Part shown: positions 11,956 to 23,806 of the stretch, piece after piece
How positions within the stretch are numbered: the first letter of the stretch is position 1
How the letters are laid out: each line of letters starts with the position of its first letter
NCBI RefSeq assembly: GCF_041146395.1
Contig: NC_090989.1
Coordinates: 126,541,501 to 126,605,500 of the forward strand
Source of the DNA: Eulemur rufifrons
Taxonomy: Eukaryota > Chordata > Mammalia > Primates > Lemuridae
DNA: 64,000 bases
Direction of reading: 5' to 3'
Program-made: the position numbers and the translations under genes
Notes under the pieces: generated by a model
Seen by the model: the letters and a program-made list of their open reading frames with translations, nothing else
Databases searched by the model: none
Told to the model about the DNA's origin: nothing

Positions 11956-12360
11956 TCAGTTATCTATTGCTATATAACAAACTATGCCAAAACTATTAAT
12001 GGTTGCTTAAAACAACAACAATTTCTTATTCCTCATGTTTCTGTGGGTTATGTGGGCTCAGCCAGATGGTTGTTCTGCTCCACGTGGTGTTGGCTGGGCT
12101 CACTCATGAGACTTTATTCTGCTGGGAGCTCAGTTGGACCTGGAACTTCCAAGGAGGCTTTCCTCACATGGCTGGCATCTCGTCTGTGGTGGCCGTAATG
12201 GCTGGGCTTTTATAGCTTCTGTACAACATCTTGGACTTGAATTAAGCTTGTTACAACCCAAGATGTTTTTCAGATGAGTGGCTGCCAAACTAGCTCTCTC
12301 TGACCTGTGCCCTCGTACCCTCAGAAACAAGACTAACAACTAAACCCTGCAAGTAATTAG
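11956..12360 (-). mobile_element. LTR-like interspersed repeat, family A, copy 1
   Basis: The block has the order 'ttatctattgctatataaca', 'tggttgcttaaaacaacaac', 'tgggctcactcatgag', 'catggctggcatctcgtctg'. Related copies occur at 26950-27505 and 39509-40085. It looks like an old mammalian LTR in antisense. I am not certain of the family name. Confidence 0.55.
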
Positions 12361-14394
12361 AGATTTGTTCTCTTTAGGAACATAAGACTTCTGCCAAAAA
12401 TAAATCAATAAACCAGATGGTTTTTGCACCTGGTAAGACATTGATCTTGATTTTCTTCATATTTATCTGAGGTGCAGTGCTTATCTTGAAGACATGAAGA
12501 CTGCCATTTGTTTCCTTTCCAAATATTACCGTGATGATCCAAGTATGACTCCTTTTCTTTATTAATGCTCAACTCTTTTAGTTATTTTGTTTATTATAGG
12601 TGATATATTATGTTTTCTGGTTTCCTGAAAAGCTATGATTGACTGAAAGCCATTTCTCTATTTATTGTGTGAAAACTCCTCAGAATGACTGAGAAAATCA
12701 AACTACAGTAGTGCTTGTCATTAGGCAGGCTGTTCTTTCTGATCCATTTGAAACACAGCAAAACCTCAAACATTTGGATCCCACTAATGTGGAATTTGTG
12801 GAATCTGCTAACATTTGATTATGCAAAAAGTGTGCTTAAAAGATTAAACAATGCGAAGGAAGTGCTCATGTGCACTGTTCTTCCTAGTGGTTTCGGGGCT
12901 CTCCCGCCCACCATCCTGGCCCTGCTTGCCTCTCAGCATCCCCTCCCTCGCCACTTCCTCTCCAGGCAGTTGGGCCTCCCTCCCCTGCCCTGCAGCCCTG
13001 GAACCCTCTCCTGACCTCCCTTCTGTGCTGAGGTCGTGGCTCACTTCCGCTCTGGAGGCTCCCATGGCTGCTCCTGAGCCCTCACTACCTCTGCTGCCAG
13101 GTGGGCAGGGAGCCCCTCTCCCACTGCATGGCCAGGTCTGTGACAGAGGGAGAGGTGGTCAAAGTCTGAACCTAGAGAGCTGGAGCATGTAGCATGGAAG
13201 CCATGCTCCTAAGCAGTGGCTGGGCTCCAGAGGTGTCATTTGTTGGTGCATGATCACTGCTCTGTGCATGGCAGCATCCTCCACAGCCCTGGGCCTGCGA
13301 AACCGAGGCCAGACTCAGACACCACCTCCCCCTGCAGTCTTTGTTTAAGGAAGCATGAAACTTTCTGAGGAGGAAGGCATTCATTCTAGATTTAATAAAT
13401 TGAATCTTATACTTAAAATTTATAACGATTACCTTTTACACAAACTTATGAGCACGACCATTGGTAAATTAGGGAATAACTGTGAATGTGATGACAGCTC
13501 AAATATGGTCCAAAAGTGTGGTAGGAAAATGAAATGAAGACATGAGGACAGTCCTCAGATCAGCCCTCCTAGCCCCACCCCATTCTTTTGCCTGGAACAA
13601 CTGAAACAAACCTCTCTTTGGATTAAGGAAAAAGCCCTGGCCAGGAGCTGTGTTGAGAGTGCCCTTCCTTCTGCTCCCACGCAGAACCCCTCGCCCACCT
13701 GCGTCAGCTCCTCTGAACCCCGTGGGTGGCAGTCAGAGCAGGGGAAAGGCCGTCCTCCTGCTGTTTGGAGGCCCTTGGTTTGCAGCTAATGGTCCACTCC
13801 CGTGAGTGAACATGAGGGGAGGCCAAAAGGACAGAAGAAATGATGCTCATTTAAAGCAAATCTAATGTCTGTAAAAAACCATGCGTCCTGTTACTCTAGC
13901 TTTAGGTGACTGATAATCAGGGAGTCTTTTTTTCAAGTGTAAAGTTTATCGAGACTTCAGTGGAGGTAGGCCAGGCCTGGCTGGAAGGCCTTCCTCATTT
14001 CTGATGAATGTGCTACAGGCTCAACCAGCCCCAAAAGACCTCTTGAAAGGGGAGCTGTCAAAGTATAATGAGCTGTGATGGAGAATCTATAGCAGAGACT
14101 CCCACAGTCTGTTCGTTCTTTTGTTCGCTCGTTCTTCACTCGACAGGTACACACTGGAAATCTTTATTTCTACTTCTATATTTAATCACAGGAAGAGTGA
14201 ATTGTCTACACAATCATTGATATGCTGGGTATATTAAAAATGTAGTGGACATTCTACTTTGCTTGCTTTAAAATATTACACACGACATGTGGCTTCAACT
14301 CTCTGTAGTTTGCATCCCACAGTTTAGTTTATCCAAGAGGAAAATAAAACAAACACACAGAGAGAAAGCTGTGTGTGTTTCAGTGTAATTTGCT
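12361..14394 (+). other. unassigned intron sequence with a C-rich patch
   Basis: About 2 kb with no recognised exon. A C+T-rich stretch at 12890-13030 gives chance ORFs on both strands. No transposon is recognised. Confidence 0.4.
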
Positions 14395-14575
14395 GTTTAG
14401 ACTCTCCCTTGGACAAGGCACTTAATCTCTCTCAACTCAGTTTCCTATTTATAAAATACGGGTAGTAATAGCATCTCGCTTGTAGAATTAAGAGACTCTC
14501 ATGAGATAATCTTTGTAAAGGGCTTAATACAGTGCCTGACGCATAGTAGTCTCTCAATAAATGGCAGCTAATGTT
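14395..14575 (+). mobile_element. MIR SINE
   Basis: Good MIR order: 'ggacaaggcacttaatctct', 'ctcaactcagtttcctattt', 'ttgtaaagggcttaatacag', 'tgcctgacgcatagtagtct'. Confidence 0.85.
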
Positions 14576-14739
14576 CCCAGAAGACTTTGCTTGTAAACAT
14601 TTCTTCATATCTAATTTTTGACATATTGTAGGCTCTGTGGTTTCAAATTTAGGACTGTAATTACATTCACAGCCTTCCTGAGCCAGTCTGAATTGTGGTT
14701 GTAAGAAATATGTTAAATAGTTTCCATGTCACTCTTTTT

Positions 14740-15230
14740 TTCTTTTGAGACTTTTTTCTTTTCTAGAGCATTTAGGATCACAGCAAAATTGAGAGGAAGG
14801 TACAGAGATGTGCCACATGCTCCCTGCCCTGCACATGCACAGCCTCCTCCGTTATCAGCATCCCCCAGACTGGTACATTCGTTACGATCGATGAACCTAC
14901 ATTGACACATCATCATCACCCAAGGTTCATAATTTACATTAGGTTTCACTCTTGGTGTTGAACATCTATGAATTTGGACAAATGTATAATGATATATATC
15001 CACCATTTGTTTGTTTTTTTATTGTATATATTTAAGGTATGCAACTTGGTGTTTTGATTATATCATCATTATAGTATCATGTAAAGTATTATCACTTCCT
15101 TAAAAATCCCCTCTTCTGTGCCTGTTCATCCTCCCTGCGCCCAGTCCCTGACAACCACTGATCTTTTTACCGTCTCCATGGTTTTATCATAGCACTCTGG
15201 AAGGAGTCTGTGCATTTGGCCTGTGACTCT
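14740..15230 (-). mobile_element. L1M 3'-end relic, antisense
   Basis: It has 'ttcataatttacattaggtt', 'tcactcttggtgttgaacat', 'acaaccactgatctttttac', 'cgtctccatggttttatcat'. This is the common antisense form of an old L1 3' end, with a small insertion at about 15005-15070. Confidence 0.65.
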
Positions 15231-17274
15231 GAATGCCCATGAATTGTTGTACTGAAGTGTATTCAGTTTCTATATGAGTTTTCATCACCCAAAACAGTGA
15301 CTAACCACAAAATATTTACTAAAAGGCACCATGTTTGTAACCGCATACTATTAATATATGCCAGGTAGGTAACTAGTTAAGAAAAAGCAACTTCCTGTCG
15401 GCCTGGCTTTTATTCCTGGTGGAGAGATTTGTGTGAGGGTTTTGCAGGGTCAATTTTCTGGTTTTGTTTGCAGAGCATCGCAGGAACCCTCGACCCGCAT
15501 GCTGTCATCTCAGAGAGATGCTAAAGGTACCCAAGGCCTCTTGAAGACTTGCAAGGTGACAGGAAAGATAAGACCCAATGGTTTAGCTGGGGAAATAAGG
15601 CACACACAAACCCAGTTGCCACGCAAGGGCCCAACCCGTGGATTGGTGCTGGGCTCCCTCAGGGTAACCGTCTGTCTTCATGCTGGGCCTTGGTGTTCTC
15701 CAGATGCCTGCCGCCCTTTCTTGATTTAGGGTCAGTCACAGCTCTTTGTGGAGCAGGTGGTATCAGTGAAGGTACCCAAAATCTGCTGTGCTCCTCTCTG
15801 TGTTCCCAAGGGGATAAGAAAGCCAGGAAGGAGGCAGCCATACCCATGCAGGTGACCCTTCTCAGATTGGGGCCTTTGGGCCCAGAATAGCTCAAAAGTC
15901 AGTGTGGGCCCCAGACACTCTGAGGTCAAACCAGACACTGGTAACTTACATTTCTATTTGCATTAAATAAAACAAAAATATTGTAATATCTTTGTGCCTA
16001 CCCTCAAACTCCCAAACTGCCCTCCTCTTTCTCCTTCCTCCCACTGCATGGAATTTGGAAGAAAAGTATCTGCTGGCCCCCAGGGAATGGCAGGTGCCAG
16101 TCTTTGCTCTCTCCAACTCCCAAGCATGTGGCCACTATGTGGGTCAGTGGCAGAGGTCAAGGGAAGTCTTCATGGCTACACTGGATCACTCACCTCAGAA
16201 GCAAGGCAACTCTGTTTTTTCCTAATAGTTTGACAAAGGGCTTTGAAAAACTTAACTGGAGTCTAGAATTCCTATTGTTTTACCTCTGGGTCTAAATAAA
16301 AGGAATGAATTGTAATTGTTAATTTTGGTTTCAAAAACTGTGTAGCACTAACAGATGGGTCTTGCAATATTTTCAAAATATTAAAAACCAGGACATCTTC
16401 TGTGGTCATACAAAAAGTGTGGTGATTTGCCAAGTGTTGAATACAGCCGGGGCGCCGGCTCTAGCGTTTGGCATCTGCCGTCGTTCCTTTCTTGGCTGCT
16501 CCCAGCCTCTGATCCAATCCCAGGTAAGCCTCGGGCACAGCCAGAAAAAGCATGGTCATGCCGGGCTCAGCGAGAGCCGCTGGATTCCAACCACTGCCGT
16601 TAGTGACATCTTTTAAAGATTACTTTCTGGGCCTAAGTAAGAACCTTAAATATGTTGACCTAAGGTTGTTATAACTCTTTCAAGATGAAAATCAAATAGA
16701 ATAAGTTATGAAAGTCAAAACAGAATGTGTGAAACCAAATGACATTTTTTTCAACTGAAAACATTGCAAAGCCAGCTTCATAAATGGAGTCTTCAAAATC
16801 AGGCATCCTGTATCCGTTGGTGGCAGTGTTTTAAATAGCCTTCGCTCTTTTGAATCTTTTGAAGCAATGAAATAGGAACACTGTTGCTACAAACACCGTG
16901 CCTCTTTCAGAATTGTTCTATGCTCATGCTACGTCTTAACTCCAAGACATGTCAGGCATGTAGTTTTAGACACATAGAACAAAATAAAAATGATATGGAC
17001 AAAGTTCAGCAGCTCCCTGAGCCCAGATTTATTGCCTTTGGGGGTCCTGTGTGTCTCACTTGGACAATGGCCAAAGGCTTGGTCTGTTCAAGATGCTGTA
17101 ATGACTTGTCTGAGCTTGGGAAACATAAGGTTTAACCAGATAAAGAACTCTGTTATTACCACATTAATTATCCTATACCATCTGGGGATTTTTGTTTCTA
17201 AATACCCTGTCATCATGTGGTAGATCTGTATGCTGACATTAGAAAGATCGCTAAGACATAAATTTGGTAAGAAA
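15231..17274 (+). other. mostly single-copy intron sequence
   Basis: About 2 kb without recognised repeats. A CpG-dense patch lies at 16447-16600 and is listed separately. Chance ORFs occur at 15433-15890 on both strands. Confidence 0.4.
16447..16600 (+). promoter_or_regulatory. isolated CpG-rich cluster with splice-like signals
   Basis: In an AT-rich intron this patch has many CpGs ('ccggggcgccggctctagcg', 'gccgtcgttc', 'gccgggctcagcgagagccg'). It includes 'cttggctgctcccag', which could act as an acceptor, and 18 nt later 'CAG|gtaagc', a good donor. It could be a small alternative promoter or exon, or a GC-rich insertion. Function is inference. Confidence 0.3.
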
Positions 17275-17424
17275 AAAGGAAACCAAAGAACAATATAGAA
17301 TGTTTGATCCTATTTACATAAAAAAATAAAGTACCTGTTTGTGAGATATATATATGCTGAGATAAAGAGAAAACACACTGTTTAGGGGCAGCTATGAAGA
17401 TTAAAGGGGAAACTTTCACATTTT
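17275..17424 (+). mobile_element. LINE 3'-end relic
   Basis: The text 'atagaatgtttgatcctatt tac' and the following A-rich stretch resemble the block at 1480-1560. It is a diverged LINE 3' end. Confidence 0.4.
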
Positions 17425-18365
17425 ACTTTAATTACATTCATTCATCGGATATTTGTTGAGCCCTTACCGTGTACCTGGCACTCTTCTAGGCTCTGAGGAG
17501 TCAGCAGTGAGTGATCAGGAGACAAAACTTCCTGCCCTCATGGAGCTCACATTTAATGGGAGAGACGGACAATAAACAAAGCAATAGAGTATGTAAGATG
17601 GTAGTAAGTGTCATGGAAAAGCAAGGCAGGGAAGAAGTAAGGCAAATTGTAGGAAGTGGGAGTTCTAATTAGACAAGATAGGTTGTTAGGAAGGGTGCCA
17701 CTGTGAAGAAAGCTTCAGGGTCAAGACCTGAAGGAGGTAAAGAAGTGAGCCAGGTGTGTTTCTGGGGCGAGAGCCTTCCCTGCAGAAGGCATGTTGAGTG
17801 CACAGACCTTGAGGCACCTGGAGAGGACCTACTGGGTGTGAGGAACATTTAGGAGGCCAGTGTAACAGAGGCCAAGTAAACAAGGAGGGGAGATGAAGGG
17901 GATGAGGACAGCTATGGGGTAGGTCACGTAGGGCCGTGAGCAAGGACTTTGATGTTCACCCTGAGTTATTTGGGAAGCCACTGGAGGGTTTTGAACAGAG
18001 TAGAAGTCATGTTCTGTGTTTTCATTGGAGCTTTCTAGCTGTCATGTTGAAAAGAGAGAAGAAGAAAGACCTCAGAAGGGTATTGTCATAAAGCCAGAGA
18101 AAGATGATGGTGGCTTAAACTGTGATGGTAGCAGTGAGGCTGGTAGGAAGTGGTGAGAACCTTTATATGTGAGTTTTGAAGATTGAGACAATAGGAACTA
18201 CTGATGGGCAAGATGAGGGATGGGAGAGAAAGAGAGGACTCAGTGATGACACCAGGGTCTTTGGTCCAAGTCACTGCAAGAATGGAGTTGCTCTAACTGA
18301 GGGGGAGCTGGTGTAGGGGCAGTAGCAGAATATCAGGAACTCAGTCTGAGACATGTGAAAGCCAA
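17425..18365 (-). mobile_element. L2 LINE 3' part, antisense
   Basis: The plus strand shows 'gtgtacctggcactcttcta', 'ctgccctcatggagctcaca', 'gaccttgaggcacctggaga', 'gccactggagggttttgaac', 'gactcagtgatgacaccagg'. These are the reverse of the ORF2 end and 3' region of L2 (CR1 clade). Other antisense copies are at 26510-26720, 33805-34760 and 36950-37935. Confidence 0.7.
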
Positions 18366-18399
18366 GAGGATGTACCAGGTAGGAATTTTAAACAAGGAC

Positions 18400-20372
18400 C
18401 CACTAATTTTTATTAATAAAAATAATATTAGAGCAGAAATCAATGAAATTAAAACAGGAAATAAATAGAGAAAATCAATGAAACCAAAAGCTAGTTCTTT
18501 AAAAACTTTAATAAAATCAGTAAGCCTCTAGCCAGGCTAACTCAGAAGAAAAAGAAGAGAGATGACAAATTGCTAAATGAAAGAAAGAAATGAAAGAAAG
18601 TACATCACCACATACCCTATAGATGCTAAAAGGATAATAAAGGAATGTTATGAACAATTCTATGCCCACAAATTTAATGACCTAGATGAAATGGACCAAT
18701 TCCATGAAAGACAGAATCTGCCAAAACTAAGATACAATCTGCCAAAACTCACATAAGAAGAAATAGATAATCTGAATAGTCCTATATCTGTTAAAGAAAT
18801 CAAATCAATACTTCTTTGTTAGAGGACTGACACTGCCTGACGTCAGGACTTACTGCAAAGCTACAATCAAAACAGTGTGGTGTTGGCAAAAGAACAGACA
18901 AATAGATAAATGGAACAGAGCAGAAAGCCCAGAAATAGTCTTTTTAACAAATGGTGCTAGGAAAACTGCCATCCGTATGCAATTAAAAAAAAAATGAATC
19001 TAGGCATAGATCTTACACTCTTCTCAAGAATTAACTCAAAATTGATCATAGACCTAAAGGTTAAATACAAAACTATAGAACTCCTAGAAGATAGCACAGG
19101 AGAAAATCTAGGTGACCTTTGGTATGGCAATGACTTTTTGGATACACCATCAAAAACATAATCCAGGAAAGAAAGAATGGATGAGCTAGACTTCATTAAA
19201 ATTAAAAACTTCTGCTCTGTGAAATACAATGTCAAGAGAATAAGAAGAGAAGCCACAAATTGGGAGAAAATATTTGCAAAAGACACATTTGATAAAGTAC
19301 TGTTTTCCAAAAAAAATACAAGGAACTTTTAAAACTCAACATTAAGGAAATAACCTGATTAAAAAATGACCAAAAGCCTGAACAGACACCTTACCAAAGA
19401 AGATAAAGAGGTAGCAAGTAAGCATATGAAAAGATGTTCCACATCATATGTCATCAGAGAAATGCAAGTTAAAACTATAATAAGATACCAGTGCACATCT
19501 ATTTCAATAGCCCAAACCCAAAACACTAACACCACCAAATGCTGGTGAGGATGTGGAGCAACAGAAACTCATTTATTGCTGGTGGAAATGCAAAATGCTA
19601 CAGCTACTTTGGAAGGCAATTTGGCAGTTTCTTATAAAACTAAATATACTCTTACCATGTGATCCAGCAATTATACTCCTTGGTATTTACCCAAATGAGT
19701 TGAAAACTTATGTCTACACAAAAACCTGAATACAAATGTTTATAGCAGTGTTATTCATAATTGCCAAAATTTGGAAGCAACCAAGATGTCTTTCAGTGGA
19801 TAAATAAACTGTGGTACATCCAAACAATGGGATATTATTCAGCGCTAAAAAGAAATGAGCTATCAAGCCATAAAAAGACATGGAGGAAACTTAAATGCGT
19901 ATTACTAAGTGAAAAATGCCAATCAGAAAGACCGCGTATTGTATGATTCCAATTGTATGGCATTGTAGAAAAGGCGAAACTATGGAGACAGTAAAAAGAT
20001 CAGTGGTTGCCAGGAATTGGGGGTGGATAAGGATGACTAGGCAGAGCACAGAGGTTTTTAGGGCAGCAGCAATACTCTGTGTGATACAGTAATGGTGGAT
20101 ACATGTCATTAGACATTTATCCAAACCCATAGAATGTACAGCACCAAGAGTGAGCCCTAATTTAAGCAGTGGACTTTAGGTGATAATGATGTGTCAAGGT
20201 AGGTTGATGGACTGTAACAAGTGCACTGCTGTGATGCAGGATGTCAGTGCTACACAAGGCTGTGTGAGGGGTCGGGGGACAGGGGACGTATGGTAACTCT
20301 CTATAGTGTCTGGGTCTTTTCCTGCTGTCAGCCTAAAGCTACTCTAAAAACTAAAGCTTACCAATTAAAAAA
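18400..20372 (+). mobile_element. L1M LINE, 3' half, sense
   Basis: Degenerate L1 ORF2 3' end, followed by a 3' untranslated part and an A-rich tail near 20366. Diagnostic text includes 'ggaacagagcagaaagccca', 'cccttggtatttacccaaat'-like sequence at 19680 and 'caaccaagatgtctttcagt' at 19779. The ORF2 frame is broken repeatedly, so it is inactive. Confidence 0.85.
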
Positions 20373-20374
20373 AT

Positions 20375-20503
20375 AATATTGGGAATTTTAAAACACAAAT
20401 GGAATATCTATCTATTCTGCTTGTGAAGGCAAATAAACTCTTTAACATGAAATTATATTCCTGACACAATATACTATATCTATATACAAAGACCTTATAA
20501 CTT
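20375..20503 (+). repeat. second copy of the gene's poly(A)-signal region
   Basis: The 86 bp at 20418-20503 align with 22941-23027, with about 11-12 differences by eye. The core 'gtgaaggcaaataaactctt' is identical. A further 35 bp on the left (20375-20412 against about 22868-22900) also match, after which the 22.9 kb copy has about 30 extra bases. This copy has its own AATAAA at 20432-20437. It begins directly after the tail of the L1 at 18400-20372. Confidence 0.8.
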
Positions 20504-20510
20504 AAATTTT

Positions 20511-21127
20511 CAGCATATGAGTTTAGTGACTAGTAAGAATGAATAAAAATGAAGCTCCTTCAGTTAAACTAAGCAATGGAACATCTATATATAGTTACTA
20601 ATTAAAGGTCTCTAAAGCAAGAAAACCACATATGGTAAGTGGTAAGCAGTGAACCATTCTGTGGATTCAGGGCCTCATGGTGGTTTAAAATTGCCTTGCA
20701 ATTTGTTCTCACCAGTGGCTGAAACTTGATTAATCTAGACCAGTTACCTGCCAAGGTAAGTCCTTACTCATCTGCAGCTGGCGCCAGCTTCTTGTTGGGC
20801 AGTAATATTTTAAAGGGGACACACTTTAGGAGATAGTTCAAAAAAAAGGGAGAAAGGAGATGTAAGTATGACAAAGAGACAGCCAAACTATAGAGGAACC
20901 ATAAAGAAAATAATAGGCTAAATCAAGAGCCTGAGGAAAAGGAAAAAAATAGTGAGCAAGGAGAATAAGAAAAAAGGGAAAGGTAATAGTATAAGTAAAA
21001 AGGACCGTTAGTATAAGGCAGATTAAATTTGAAAGTAAAAATAGAACAAAAACCAAAGTAGGAATGTTGCAATTTACAATGGAGCATCACATCATCTCTT
21101 CTGCTCAACAATCTTGAAATCATTGAT
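20511..21127 (+). other. intron sequence without recognised repeats
   Basis: It contains the potential cassette exon at 20716-20755. The A-rich stretch at 20835-21060 is low in information. Confidence 0.4.
20716..20755 (+). other. potential 40-nt cassette (poison) exon
   Basis: The acceptor 'gcaatttgttctcaccag' ends at 20715. A consensus donor follows 40 nt later, 'CCAAG|gtaagt' at 20755/20756. All three forward frames meet a stop inside the 40 nt, so inclusion would truncate the protein. Only the signals are seen; usage is inference. Confidence 0.3.
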
Positions 21128-21365
21128 ACATTAGCTCTTCGGTCCCCAACCAGGGGTAGTTTCAGCCACCAGGAGACATTTAGCAATGTCTGCAGACATT
21201 TTTGGTTGTCACAGTTGAGGGGATAGTGTTGGTCTCTAGTGGGTAAAGGCGTGGGTGCTGCTAGATACCCTAAGATATCTAGCACAAGACACACCTGCCC
21301 AAAGAATCCTCTGGCCCAGAATGTAGAGAACAATGAGGTTGACAACCTGCATTCACTCATCATCA
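21128..21365 (+). mobile_element. MER5A hAT-Charlie element
   Basis: It shows 'ggtccccaaccaggggtagt', 'ggagacatttagcaatgtct', 'agacatttttggttgtcaca', 'ctctagtgggtaaaggcgtg', 'gaatcctctggcccagaatg'. This is the nearly full order of MER5A. Confidence 0.85.
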
Positions 21366-21574
21366 GCTGAGACTCCAGACTCTGAGTCCACCCACCATTT
21401 TCTGACCTGTATATGTGTTAGGCTGCGTATCTGTCAAGTTGATGGTCAGACCTCATAAAAGAAAGTTAAATTTGGCTAAGAAAGTTTGTCCAGAGTGGAG
21501 CTACTCAGTGAGAACCTGTGTGTACCTATGTCTGCCAGCACTTACCAGAGGCTGTGTGGGCTCCAAAGCCAATC

Positions 21575-21915
21575 TCCAGAGATGGAGAACGGCCTGGTGG
21601 TTGCCAGGGTCCGGGATGGGGGAGGGGAAGGGACAGGTGTGACTGTAAAGCCGCTGTACAAGGGAGAGCTCTGTAGCGATGGGGTCGTCCTGCATCTTGA
21701 GTGCAGTGGGGTTACGTGAATCCACACATTTGGTAAAGTTACACAGAAGCATAGGCACACTTTGTCCACTGTGAGCGTCCTGGCTTTGATATTGTACTAT
21801 AGTTATGTGTGATGTAACCACCGAGGGAAATTTGAGAACAGATGCACAAGACCTCCCTGCACTATATTTGTACCCTTGTGTGAACTTACTCAAAAAGTTT
21901 TTTTTTTTTAAAAGC
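21575..21915 (+). mobile_element. L1M 3'-end fragment, sense
   Basis: It shows 'ggcctggtggttgccagggt', 'gatattgtactatagttatg', 'gacctccctgcactatattt', a typical old L1 3' end, then an A/T-rich tail. Confidence 0.75.
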
Positions 21916-22067
21916 AAACCTTAAAAGGAGAAAAACAAGATTGGCCAAACAATTAATTAAAGATGTAATTTTAACCAGAATGGACAGGAATAATCCATGC
22001 ACATAAGAATTGAGATTTATAAATGGAAAGGGCCAAAAAGGCAGCTACTCTGGGACTGTGGTGTTGA

Positions 22068-22422
<355 letters not shown>

Positions 22423-22595
22423 CAGACTCATTTTTTGAATTCAAATTGGCCTGTTCAAATGCAGTGCCAATACAAAATAAACATGCCCTCTTGCAGAATC
22501 AAAATATTTCCATTTCCGTGGACGATCTGTATTGTTAAAGTATAGTAGTGAGTTATGTCACATCTAATACTGTTTAATTGCATGTTTTCTTACAG

Positions 22596-22775
22596 GGACA
22601 AGCAGATCTTTTGAAATACGCTAAGAACGAGACTTTGGAGAACCTGAAACAAATCCATTTTGCTGCTGTGTCCTGTGGACTGAATAAGCCAGGCACTGAA
22701 AATGCCGATGTTCAGAAGCCACGCCGGAGCCTGGAGGTCATACCTGAAAAAGCAAATGATGAAACTGGAGAGTGA
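22596..22775 (+). CDS. terminal coding exon of the unknown coiled-coil gene
   Basis: The acceptor 'catgttttcttacag' ends at 22595. The frame starts GGA at 22596 in phase 0, matching the donor at 2965, and runs 59 codons to TGA at 22773-22775. Joined to the earlier exon, it continues the heptad at A39 and L42, then a helix with L50, L53 and I56. From about residue 66 the tail is polar, rich in N, E, K, P and D, and ends in GE before the stop. No signal peptide, membrane segment or catalytic motif is visible in the 95 residues. The unbroken heptad and matching phase across a 19.6 kb intron are the main evidence that the exons belong together. I do not recognise the protein. The codons look ordinary, with no frameshift. 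Confidence 0.8.
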   Translation, partial: GQADLLKYAKNETLENLKQIHFAAVSCGLNKPGTENADVQKPRRSLEVIPEKANDETGE

Positions 22776-22985
22776 GGGGACTCGCCCTACGTCATTACAG
22801 AGTTTATAGCTCTAGGACCAACCGTAGTCAGATGGGACATTTGCTTTGCACTCACTAATGAGAATCATATTTGGGATTTTAAAGCACAACTGGAATAGCT
22901 AATTACAGTCTATTAAAACTGTGAATGTATGTAGCAGTCCTGCGTGTGAAGGCAAATAAACTCTTTAATAAGAAATTATATTCCC
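22776..22985 (+). other. 3' untranslated region
   Basis: The sequence after the stop runs to the only AATAAA in the next several hundred bases. The end is inferred from the usual 10-30 nt spacing after that signal. Confidence 0.6.
22955..22960 (+). terminator. poly(A) signal AATAAA
   Basis: A canonical hexamer 180 bases after the stop, within 'gtgaaggcaaataaactctt'. It is duplicated in the copy at 20432-20437. Confidence 0.65.
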
Positions 22986-23660
22986 GGCCAAAATATGCTA
23001 TATTTGTATACAAAGACATCCTAACTTGGTTCCAGTTATGAAGAAGAACAGATTATTCACTTTAGTTCCATTGAGAAACAGATATTTTCCTAAGTGAAAC
23101 AATTTCTTAAGATGGAAATGGATTGGATTATCAAATTAGTGTTCATTGGAGAAAAAAACTTGATCTACGCATTTTACTTGTGTGGGGTTGCCAGAGTCTC
23201 TGGGTTATAGGTGATTTTGGTAGCATGCTTGCTGAGCCATACCTACTGAGGAGAATGTAAGTGGACGGGTTCCCTGAATCCGCAAGGACCTTGGAGAGCC
23301 ATCGAGGACAAGGACAACGTGCAATTGGACTGAAGCTCCCCGGCTGGAGATGCCTGCTGTGTCAGCACGTGGGTAGATACACAATGTAAAAGCCACCATT
23401 CTGGAAGCAACACATTGTAAATAGTTTTTCATTGTATGAAGTAGTGTTCACATTAAAAAGATGTTTTATGATATTTCTCCAATAGCAGTACATGCTTTTA
23501 ATGAAACTGTAACTTTTAGAATTTCTCGTTCAAAATATTCTATTCTTAAGAGTAACCAATTACTTATTGAGCAGCTTAGTCAAAAATAAGTTGCTTGTCT
23601 GGCTTGCCTTTCTTTTGCTTTCAGTGAGGTTTTGACAGCTTTAAGTCAGGTCAGCTCACT
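22986..23660 (+). other. spacer between the gene end and the CpG-rich promoter block
   Basis: The first 40 bases still belong to the duplicated segment (to 23027). No exon is recognised in the rest. Confidence 0.45.
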
Positions 23661-23697
23661 GACTAAGGTGACTCCACCGCGGCCGCCCTCCTGATGC

Positions 23698-23709
23698 TGC
23701 TGACTCAGC
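23698..23709. promoter_or_regulatory. MARE / AP-1 site
   Basis: TGCTGACTCAGC followed by G fits 12 of 13 positions of the T-MARE consensus bound by MAF, NFE2 and AP-1 proteins. Confidence 0.5.
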
Positions 23710-23734
23710 GCTGCAGCGCAGGTGCCTGAGTCCG

Positions 23735-23745
23735 GCGCAGGCGCA
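23735..23745. promoter_or_regulatory. NRF1 site
   Basis: GCGCAGGCGCA matches the palindromic NRF1 consensus, missing only the first T. Confidence 0.65.
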
Positions 23746-23793
23746 GTGAGTCGAAGGCAGCTGCACCGGGAAGTAGGCGTGGCTTTCCCACAG

Positions 23794-23806
23794 GTCGCCT
23801 AGCAAC
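23794..23806. promoter_or_regulatory. RFX X-box
   Basis: GTCGCC, one base, AGCAAC: two half-sites of the form GTYRCC and RGYAAC with allowed one-base spacing. X-boxes bind RFX factors that drive ciliary genes. Confidence 0.65.

Noticed and set aside
22986..23660. open frames between the gene end and the promoter block taken as further coding exons
   Set aside because: The coding frame ends in a clear stop at 22775, and a poly(A) signal follows. No splice signals link on.
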